DNA of 64,000 nucleotides from Leuctra nigra. Taxonomy: Eukaryota > Arthropoda > Insecta > Plecoptera > Leuctridae. Under the pieces are notes generated by a model. That model ran no database searches. It was not told the DNA's origin and worked only from the letters and a program-made list of their open reading frames with translations. The position numbers and the translations under genes are program-made. Position 1 is the stretch's first letter. Each line of letters starts with the position of its first letter. The stretch covers positions 21,195,685 through 21,259,684 of the forward strand of contig OW203764.1 of NCBI GenBank assembly GCA_934045905.1. Reading direction: 5' to 3'. This document shows positions 26,255 to 35,783 of the stretch, in pieces.

Positions 26255-28502
26255 ACAGATGATTGGTTGCAAGAATTACGCACAATTTTGAACAAAAGTA
26301 AAAGTCATATTATTTTCTAGCTGGTATCATTATCCATGTATGTGTATAATTAGTAATTACGCAAGTACACAGTTAATCAAATTGCGTGTTATACAATTTG
26401 ACAGATAAAGTTTGGTTCGCCCACACTGTCATGAGCTGATGATAAATGTAGGGGCGCAAGATTAACGATTATTTCATTTTATCCACAAACCAGCACCTAT
26501 AAGTAACGATTGCCATAGTTTATTGTAAAGTAAGTTGTTTCGTAAATTATTTTATTGTTTGTATATATGCCACAACTAGAGCAAAAAAATAGCGAAATAC
26601 CCTTACTTTCAGATAACTATTTTCTAAGTTCTTCTAAATTCAAAGCTAAGTTCGTCGTTCTGGGTTTTATGATGACAATCACGCCCGAATGATCAGACAG
26701 GGGCGTTTAGATCGAATGCGGATTATTTGCGGGAAATTTGACTAATTGACAAGTGAAAGTATGCAATGAAATCGGGGCGCCCCCATCAAAATAGGTATGC
26801 AACTAACACTGAAATGAGCAATGCAAGTTCTGGACTAATGTTAAAATACCCGTACAGTTAATTAATCTACAACTTCCGAGAATTCATTTTCATACCTCTA
26901 AGTACTAATAACATGTTGTGATGCTATATTTCCGTACGATGTTCCAGTCTTAAAAATTAAGGTACACATATTATGCAAAAGACCACTTATGATCGTAATC
27001 GTCAAGGAAGGAGACTCCAGAATTCCACTTACATTTTAAAATAGCATTCAGTGAATATACTTGCAATTGTAAAAAAATAGCAACTTGTTGGAATTTGAAT
27101 GATTCTAGTCATTTTGGAAGTAACATAAACTGCTATTTTCTAACTCTAAGTGTATACCTTCTAAGTGACTAAAATGTAGTGTGGGAACTTATTTGCATCT
27201 AACAAACACCCCACGAGATAATATATGTTGTGAACAGTAGTGACACAAGTGGTTTTGCATTCTTCATTTTGATATATGCAGAACCACTTGCATAGCTAAA
27301 AGTAAACAAGTAGTGCAAGATATGAGATCATGAAAAGAATACGTCGTACTGCCACTTTGTTTTTATCCTAGATTGGTACAAATAATGAGAACAACTCAAG
27401 AGAGTAGAATTGCTCCAATAAACCGTGGACTGATTCCAGTCGCAGTAGTTATAATGAGATGCACAAATGAGTCACAAATCGCTAGGCGAGGAAGAGTTAA
27501 GCTGCGAATCGTGTACAGTGTTTTACAATTGCGAGAAAATCAAGTTCAACGATGAAAGGCAGAGATTTGTACCTTGTATACACATCCTGATTCTGATGAT
27601 GCCCAGGATTAGCCGAGTAATTTGCTTAGCTAATGACACAAGCACATCATATGAGCACGGACTAATCCTTTCTAATGTACAAAGTGATTTTGTTTTGATC
27701 CACTAAGATAATTGGAAATGAAAGTTTGGGTAATTTAAAATCCGAAGAAAAATCACATTTTGTAGAACACCACTTATATTGGTTTTTGGAAAGAGTAAAA
27801 ACTTGATGTGAAAAATATACCACGAGAAAAGGGGAACAGACTCCACACAAAACGGCTCCACTAAAGATATAATTGCGTTTTTGAAGAAAAAAATCTCCGC
27901 CAATCGTGTTTACCTTACTTTAAAATCGAGATTATATGCATACACTCTTTCCAAATTATCGAGCATTTTGTGTACCTTCACTCGGTTTCATTTAATCTGG
28001 TGGTACAGAAATAGAATTACCTACATCTTATAACCACGTTTTTTTCAGTACATTCTAAAACTCTGCCACGACCATGATAAAAATAAAAGTACAATTTATT
28101 TACATCATGATATACGACACAAAAATATAAACATTTATTTATAACTTTTATTCTATAAATCTCATTAGATTATAGTTCATTCCACTAGTTTATTTTCTGT
28201 TGCAGCATTCATATATTTTAATTGGTCTTTCAGCAATCTCATCAATAATGTATACCTGGAATAGTTATAAAAAGTATTCTATCTTAGCAAAGCAACAGAG
28301 TAATTCGCTATGCTAATCCTTCTACAATAATTAGGCTGACTATACAAACCTTACTAACCTGTATTTACCATTCAAATTGTTCCTATATCAGAATGTACAG
28401 TATATAATCAACTGCAACGTAATCAACGATTATTAGCGTACACTTTGATTGGATTATACCTCCAGAGTGACAATTTTATAATGTTTTCTTTGTTTTTTTC
28501 AG
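26255..28502. other. No supported gene; upstream flank or intron of the ten-cysteine gene
   Basis: AT-rich. The bases just before 28503 form a T-rich tract ending TTTTTTTCAG, a good 3' splice site, so at least the 3' part of this stretch is intron. Confidence 0.4.
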
Positions 28503-31500
28503 CCCAGTCTGAAGCTACCTGTCGGTGCGACATCAGGCCTGTCAAAGCCGACGAAGTACCACTATTACCCACACAATCAGCATATTTACCTGCTACCAGA
28601 ATGCGCCATACAGCAGGTATGACAAATTATATGATTGAGAATGGCATTGGAATTGTTTCATAGCTATCGCACAGGAAGGGTATAGCACAACCAGGGAAAC
28701 ATGTATTATGTAGCTAATTAACTAGTTAATTAATTCAGTGAATAGGTACATTTCTTCTTTTCAATTTCCTACTTCATAGGTGACACTATACCTAAATTAA
28801 ATTATTTGTACCACGAGGTAAGTAGTAAATAATTATATGAAAATCTTATTTCGTGTGGTATACGAGTATTTCAAGATTCAACTCTCTTTGTGCAGAAGTA
28901 TTACAAACTCCATATTTCCACCCCCTCAAATCCTTGCCCTCCCCCCCCCCCCCCCCCAGCTATGAACCCTGAAAGATACCAGATGTTGAGCGAGTCAAAG
29001 TATTAAAATACTTGAACAATTGATTACAATATCATGGTACTCTCATTATAAGTTCTAGAGAGAAATGCAAGACTGTTTTACTGAGCTTAATTGTGTTAAA
29101 TTGCACTAAGTGCAACAATTACTCTTGTACAATTACTATATTACAATTACAATTACTATTAGTTTTATGAGTAAATCATTTCAATTAACTATGATAGCAA
29201 TGACTGTAGACTATCCTTAGTCGCGATGAGATGGCTATATTCTCATAAAGAAAGGAATTATTCAATCAGAAGGACAGTAAAAAAAAAACTGTGGTAAATG
29301 TAGGTATGTAAATGTAAATATATTGTGGTAAGCATTGGTTCTATTTTTTACAAATACTGTCATTTGGATTGGAGATATTATGTTGCTAGAAAATTGAGAT
29401 TTTATACAACACAAGAAAACTGAGTTGTGACGAGATTACGTGTTAATTAATTCAAATAAGTTGGTAACCCATTATTATTATTTGTTTTAATAGCCAGTAA
29501 TTTGTAATGATTATTTTAAAAATGTGTCCCTCATCGTCTTCGAAACGTTTTGACGTAGAACTACGTCTTACTGAGGGTACATGCAATGCTAGAGTGATGA
29601 CACTCACACACGACACGACACTAATATTGCGCGGAGCAAAGCTGCCCTCTTCAAATCCACTGTCAAGCCTTAGTCATTTAGTTCAATTTGGAAGACGATT
29701 TTAATGACTGTCAAACTAATATTTATAAAGTAAAAAAATTGTTTTTAAAGATTGCTAGATGGCAATCTAATAAATAGCTTGACTGTCGATTCAAAGGTCG
29801 AATGGAGTTTAGTTGTAAGTTGAACCACAGCGGGTGAATCCACGTCGGTGTTGACAATCTCTTGGTTCTCTTCAGGTGTGCAACGCCGTCTACGTGCGAC
29901 TGAACTACACGCAGCCCTTGTGCGCATGTCCGACGCGCTATCAAGAACCCTGCTCGGCGAGTCTGCGCTCTGACGACCTCCACACGACGGAGTTGGTCAC
30001 AGATCCGCGCGGCAAGGTCAGTCAACGCAACCGACCAATGAGGAGGCGAGGTTCGCGCGGCGACCAATCAGAGAGAGAGTTTGATCTTTAGATCATAGTT
30101 TGTGACATTTGACACGTATTTCAACGATATTGTTATCGACCATGTATCGACTCTTCAAGTACACAGTATGAACGATGTAACATATTTTCTATTTGTTGAG
30201 ATAAACTCAAGATTGTCACTGAACAAGGTAGTCAAAATTACCTACTAAGTCAAGGAAAAAGAGACAATGCGTACTTGCCTTTAGCTTTGGCGTGAAGGTC
30301 TTAAAAAGCTTGAAAAAACAAACTTGGAATCAATCAAACGAAAAAGTCAATCAGAACGGGATTTTATCTTAGAAAGGCAGAAAGTTGATTAAATTAATTA
30401 AATAATAAGAGATAAACCGAAAAAAGCAGGAATCAAGCATGTCAAAAATTTAAGTATGAAGAAAAAAAATATGAAGAAAGTTAGAAAATACTTTAAAATT
30501 TTAATGTGTAAGGAGAAAAAACTTCTGCCTGAGATAGAGCTTCAGAATATCTGTGTACCTCAAAGTCAATTCACAATAGTCAGATAATTGCTAAATAGTG
30601 GACTCTCGTGTATAACTCGTGCTCCTCTCTCCTCTCTAATCGCACTGTTTTTCCTCTCTCTTCGTGCAAGCTGGATTCTGATCCCACGAACAGGAGCAGA
30701 CAGACAGATGATGCATTTCGCGTTGCGTTCTCCACGTCAGGAACGTGATTCTCGTTTAGAAAAAAACGATAAGTCATCCCAAGGACAATACTTTACCTTC
30801 TCTCCGTTAGAATAAATTGTGACACGACGCTATATGCATTTTTTATGTCATCTTTATAGAAGCCATTACGGCGTTCGCTGACTATGCATGGAGAAAATCA
30901 TAACATGATTGCTCTTTGTTGGCATTATGCATTTCGTTTACTCCTTTTTTTCTCGTGAAGTGTTGAGTCCGTTACGGATAAGCTTGGGCAGTTTTTCAAA
31001 ACGGTAAATTACATTAATTTGACGTGTTGATAGGTTCATATAAAACTGATTTGGAGTGCTTCTTCGTGTTCGCACGTTGCATACTACTGACACATATTTT
31101 CAATAAACGGAAGTAATAGAAATGAAGTGAATATAAAAATAGAATCCGTAAAAGGCGGCGTGAACTGAGTTGACATTTTGCTTACTGTTAGACACGTACG
31201 TCTCTCAATTTAACACCAATTCGAATGATCCTACTTCACAGCAATGCGAAATGCAATCAGGAAATAGAAATCCTGTTCAAGCGAAATTAAAAAAGAGTGT
31301 GATTCAATAAGATTGTATTCGTATAGCAAAATACTCGATCAAGAAAATTATCGATTCCTGGGTGAGACGTGCTCGAGAAAATTTATTATTGAAAACAGGT
31401 GTTTCTGTAATTTAAAGCAGAAGTATACACAGATAAGATTACACGAAATTGCACATTGTACTGTCTGGTTTCTTCGAGGAGAAAAATTACAAAAAGTGAA

Positions 31501-34328
31501 TACTCGCAATTTCAACCCCGTCTGCGTACCATTGACAAGACAACGATACTCGACCAGTCCCCTGGTTTCAGGCCACGATGCAAGGCCCCGCGGGACTGGT
31601 CTAGAGCTGCGTGTCAACTAACAGTCCCCTGGTTTCAGGCCCTGACATTGGTCAAGACCTGCGAGCCTGTGGAGGAGATGAGACGATGCAAGGCCCCGCG
31701 GGACTGGTCTCTGTTCAACTAACAGTCCCCTGGTTTCAGGCCCTGACACTGGTCAAGACGTGCGAGCCTGTGGAGGAGATGCGCCGATGCAAGGCCCCGC
31801 GGGACTGGTCTCTGCTCAACTAATAGTCCCCTGGTTTCAGGCCCTGACACTGGTCAAGACGTGCGAGCCTGTGGAGGAGATGCGACGATGCAAGGCCCCG
31901 TGGGACTGGTCTCTGCTCAACTAACAGTCCCCTGGTTTCAGGCCCTGACACTGGTCAAGACGTGCGAGCCTGTGGAGGAGATGCGCCGATGCAAGGCCCC
32001 GCGGGACTGGTCTCTGCTCAACTAACAGTCCCCTGGTTTCAGGCCCTGACACTGGTCAAGATGTGCGAGCCTGTGGAGGAGATGAGACGATGCAAGGCCC
32101 CGCGGGACTGGTCTCTGCTCAACTAACAGTCCCCTGGTTTCAGGCCCTGACACTGGTCAAGACGTGCGAGCCTGTGGAGGAGATGCGCCGATGCAAGGCC
32201 CCGCGGGACTGGTCTCTGCTCAACTAACAGTCCCCTGGTTTCAGGCCCTGACACTGGTCAAGACGTGCGAGCCTGTGGAGGAGATGCGACGATGCAAGGC
32301 CCCGCGGGACTGGTCTCTGCTCAACTAACAGTCCCCTGGTTTCAGGCCCTGACACTGGTCAAGACGTGCGAGCCTGTGGAGGAGATGAGACGATGCAAGG
32401 CCCCGCGGGACTGGTCTCTGCTCAACTAACAGTCCCCTGGTTTCAGGCCCTGACACTGGTCAAGACGTGCGAGCCTGTGGAGGAGATGAGACGATGCAAG
32501 GCCCCGCGGGACTGGTCTCTGCTCAACTAACAGTCCCCTGGTTTCAGGCCCTGACACTGGTCAAGACGTGCGAGCCTGTGGAGGAGATGCGCCGATGCAA
32601 GGCCCCGCGGGACTGGTCTCTGCTCAACTAACAGTCCCCTGGTTTCAGGCCCTGACACTGGTCAAGACGTGCGAGCCTGTGGAGGAGATGCGCCGATGCA
32701 AGGCCCCGCGGGACTGGTCTCTGCTCGCGCTGCAGAACGTGCGGACCGGGAAGTCCCATTACCTCGTGCTGTGTCGCTGTCCGGATGAGAATGTGCTTGG
32801 TAAGTCGGGACACTTCACTCAATAACTCAGCTGCTTGTCTTCAGAATACTCACGAAGTCAAACAATATTATTCTAGGACCTCGAGTCAAAACTTTGAGGC
32901 GAATCATGTTCATTGCAGTCTCAGGAACATAATTTTCAATTTATAAAATGCAAAGGTTAATGAATTGCCATAAATAACTTATTTTCCTCGATATAAACTT
33001 GAAATAATGTATTGGCACTTGGCAAAGCAGCACGGATGATAAATTTGGTAACAGAAATGCAAAATTAGTTGAAAATTATTAAAACTTTTTGGTGAATTCA
33101 GAGGCAGAATGTAAACAAGGTTGAGAAAGAAACGAGACGCGGGAAAAAGAGTAAAAATGCTCCGAAATGTAAAAAGGGGACCAAATAATGCGAAAAAGGG
33201 CCCCTTTTTAACATTTCACAAGTTTCTTTTACTCATTTTGCCGCATACCATTTTCTGACATTTGTCTTTCTCAACCTCGAAAAAGGGTAAAAAGGGTAAA
33301 ATGGTTCCGTCCCTTGCCAGTCCCGATGTCGTGAGATAATGCCTTGATGTTCTTGCAGAGGGTCCCATGAACCACGACCAACCGACCTACGCCTCCGTGC
33401 CCGGGATCCGCGTGTACGGCATGATGTGCGTGCAAGAGGACTACGACGACGAGGAGTCCGTCAACTACAGGCGGAGTCGGCCGCTCAGGCTGCAGCGAGA
33501 TGTGTCAAGTGAGTGCTAGCTCGTGTTTCATGGACTCGGGGAAGCGTACCGCCAGTCGGGTTGGTACGCAAAACTGTGACATTGTAGGCTGAGCTACATG
33601 CTAAACTCTATCTCAGAAACTTTTTGATAAAATATCCTTATAATTTGACGTAAAGTAACTGACAAGCAATCAATTAAAATTAAAGTGAAGTCAAAAATGG
33701 ATCTGGAAGATCTAATGATCGCTGAAATAATCTTCCACCATACACTCTTTTGAAGTAACATTTGTATTACTTTATTTTATTTTCTGATACGTGGGAGTAT
33801 AAATCATGGGGAACGATGAATTCCATGTGAAGCAAGTACGCTTGGTCCCAGGGAGGGGTGGATTGCCACCAAACTGGTGCGTTTTTTCAGCTTTTCAAAG
33901 AAAGAAAGAAAAACGTATTTTTAATGATTTTTGACACCTGGTAAAGTTGCTCACATTATATAATACATGCGCAATACATAGAATAGGCATAATAAAAAGT
34001 ATCTACGTCGATGTATGAGAATAATGGCAAATTAATCGTCATACAAGACGGGGGGAAGGTCAGCTCCCCCCTCCCCCCCCCCCCCCCCCCAATCTTTCGC
34101 TTCAGTATAGTCAAGTGAATGTGTAGTTGCATTGATGGGTCTCAACCACAGATGTAATTACTTTTTTCCGATTAATGAAGAATGACGAATCACGAAACGT
34201 TCCGAATTCCAATTAATTGCTCGATTAGTCTATAAATAAACCAATTTGTCTTTATTTCAGAAACGAGACCATCATTTCCATGGTCCACTGTCCAGGAACT
34301 CGCTCGAACAATAGACTGGGACGACTAG
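28503..34328 (+). CDS. Secreted ten-cysteine protein, five 3' exons (5' exon not certain)
   Basis: Exons with matching phases and GT-AG borders: 28503-28616 (38 codons, ends CAGCAG then GTATGA), 29876-30016 (47 codons, donor GTCAGT), 32649-32799 (donor GTAAGT), 33359-33508 (donor GTGAGT) and 34261-34328 (TAG stop). Together they give 207 residues with ten cysteines, hence potentially five disulfides. Motifs in order: YLLPEC, RLNYTQPLCACP, EPCSASL, DLHTTELVTD, VKTCEPVEEMRRCK, DWSLLALQN, SHYLVLCRCP, DQPTYASVPGIRVYGMMC and a C-terminal ELARTIDWDD. This pattern is familiar from a conserved arthropod family of small secreted proteins that automatic annotation often labels by similarity to centipede scoloptoxin(11) or giant-lens-like proteins. 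In insects this is an endogenous extracellular protein of unknown role, and venom use is not implied. The signal peptide must come from an upstream exon, with 7307-7414 the best candidate. AATAAA at 34722-34727 is a possible poly(A) signal. The third exon is preceded by an unusual array of copies of its own start. Confidence 0.75.
28617..29875. other. Intron of the ten-cysteine gene
   Basis: This lies between donor GTATGA at 28617 and acceptor TTCTCTTCAG at 29866-29875. It holds a 17-base C tract (28941-28957) followed directly by AG, which resembles a 3' splice site. Use of it would meet a stop at once (CTA TGA). Confidence 0.6.
30017..31553. other. Intron of the ten-cysteine gene, before the array
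   Basis: Begins with donor GTCAGT. No domain-bearing frame is seen. The sequence is AT-rich until the exon-derived array begins near 31554. Confidence 0.55.
31554..32648 (+). repeat. Tandem array of duplicated 3' splice site plus partial exon
   Basis: Units of exactly 101 bp start at 31621, 31722, 31823, 31924, 32025, 32126, 32227, 32328, 32429 and 32530. An eleventh, at 32631, runs into the genuine exon. A shortened unit precedes them at about 31554-31620. Each full unit is ACAGTCCCCTGGTTTCAG (the intron end), then 78 bases equal or nearly equal to the first 26 codons of exon 32649-32799, then AACTA. Joined from the upstream exon in phase 0, any full unit reads ...RDWSLLN and stops at TAA, apart from a few substitutions. 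Only the last acceptor leads to the complete protein. The units carry a handful of differences, which indicates recent duplication. The number of copies may vary between individuals or be affected by assembly. Confidence 0.9.
32800..33358. other. Intron of the ten-cysteine gene, with a fold-back
   Basis: Runs from donor GTAAGT at 32800 to acceptor TGTTCTTGCAG ending 33358. It contains an imperfect inverted repeat at about 33117-33279 whose innermost arms are AAATGTAAAAAGGGG and CCCCTTTTTAACATTT. Confidence 0.6.
33117..33279. repeat. Imperfect fold-back repeat in intron
   Basis: The outer arms are AGGTTGAGAAAG and CTTTCTCAACCT; the inner arms are AAATGTAAAAAGGGG and CCCCTTTTTAACATTT. The middle parts of the arms match poorly. 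It could be a decayed miniature inverted-repeat element. No clear target-site duplication was found. Confidence 0.5.
33509..34260. other. Last intron of the ten-cysteine gene
   Basis: Starts GTGAGT and ends TTTATTTCAG. It contains an 18-base C tract at 34073-34090. Its last ~90 bases, including the polypyrimidine-like tract, are repeated about 500 bp downstream, beyond the stop codon. Confidence 0.6.
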
Positions 34329-35783
34329 TGGACGTCGTCGACGGAGAGCCGAACTTCCGTCACGGTGTGATGGAGTTATGATCGACCCATGGCCAACGAC
34401 CCAGTTTACACGCGACACTGCTTCGACGCAACCCGCGCCACACCGGCGCTGCATGTGTTGCCTATGCGGCCAGGCGCGCGGTATGCTCGCGACAAGGATG
34501 ACACACCCCCCGTGGCAACAGCCTTTCACGCGACTCATATCTCATGGCTTTTACTCACATTTGACAATCATTCTTGTAGAGTCGGAATTAAAATTATTTA
34601 GAATATAAAACAGTGGCGGAACTTGAAGAAAACATTCACTTTGCTGGCTCCAACCAAATTATTGCCTTGCAATGACGAATGACGAATTCGGAATTATAAT
34701 TAATTGCTTGATTAGTATTTAAATAAACAATTTGACTTTATTTGGCATGCATTCGGCATTTGGACTTTTTAAAAGTTTAAGTTTTCTCTACCCAAAATGA
34801 AGTGAAACTTGAAATTAGCTCATCATCACCAAAAAACACTTTTAATTTCATTTTAATTTTGCAACAAAATCATGCTAATTGATGAGTAAAAAACCTACAC
34901 TCTCACAACTGCAGAAGCTGCCTGATGAAGATCTGACACTGTTGTGAAATACTGATCTCGACTTGCCGTGGGGTGTGAAATCCGACTACGAGAATGGTGA
35001 TGGGGGTTGCTAACGTGGGCGCACGCAAGTACAGAGGTTCCACAAAGTATTCGTTCATATTTCTTGTGGCCCCGTGGAACGATCGTCCGAGCTTATTTCG
35101 GTGTATGGGGCGAGGTGATGTGATTTGTGATCAGTTCAATCAATTTGTGATAGTTCTTGATCAACAATTACCACAACTGTCAATCAATGGGATATTCTTC
35201 TAATTAAGAAGTAGAAGATATATACTAGTTATGTAGCGAGGTAGGTAGCTTTATGATGACGTAAGCTACTTCAAGGAAGGCGAAGCAATACATATTTATT
35301 TATTTTCGTTCATTTATTTGTTGAGCAAGTATTTATTCCCATTTAGTGGTCAATTGTTTTTGTGAAGACAAATGGTGCAGTTATTTTTGTAAATAAAAAT
35401 AATTTAAATAACGTGTACTACAGAGTCTAGAAAATAACTTTCAACCTTACTTTCACAAAATCCCATGTCCCACATCAAGAATATAATTTGTGTTTGACCA
35501 AAAGAACACTATGTCGTTATAGAATATAAATTTACCTACATAAATAATGATTTTAAAATGCAACACAATGTTACACAGTACACTACGTAACTAGACATGA
35601 AAAGGATGAAATTAATAATGGTGACAGAAATCTGTGTAGCATCTCAACTTGGAATAAAGGTCCTTCCTGAACTATTCAATTCACAAACAAATTTATTACA
35701 CAAGATATAAATAATCGTTGAAAGTAAAATATACATAGTTCGTTCATGTAATGAATGAAGAATCCATAATGCATTGAACTTAC
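34329..35783. other. 3' flank of the ten-cysteine gene and of truncated EFL1
   Basis: Contains the likely 3' untranslated region of the plus-strand gene, with AATAAA at 34722. A second copy (about 34672-34740) of the sequence that precedes the last exon lies here. On the minus strand the EFL1 terminal exon is expected here but no frame fits. A plus-strand frame at 34389-34601 is GC-rich at its start but is probably untranslated region. Confidence 0.5.
34672..34740. repeat. Duplicate of the last intron's 3' end
   Basis: This aligns with 34173-34257: AATGACGAAT, ATTAATTGCT, GATTAGT, TAAATAAAC, AATTTG and CTTTATTT occur in the same order in both. In the upstream copy TTTATTT is followed by CAG and the terminal exon; here it is followed by GGC, so the acceptor is absent. 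The AATAAA of this copy is the best poly(A) signal for the gene. Confidence 0.7.

Noticed and set aside
31611..31823. Plus-strand frames through the array as genes
   Set aside because: They are readings of duplicated exon fragments crossing intron sequence and change frame every 101 bp.
32628..32822. Minus-strand frame opposite the array exon
   Set aside because: It is the antisense shadow of a real exon.
28503..34328. Calling the ten-cysteine protein a venom toxin
   Set aside because: The similarity is to a widespread arthropod secreted family; nothing here shows venom expression or toxicity.
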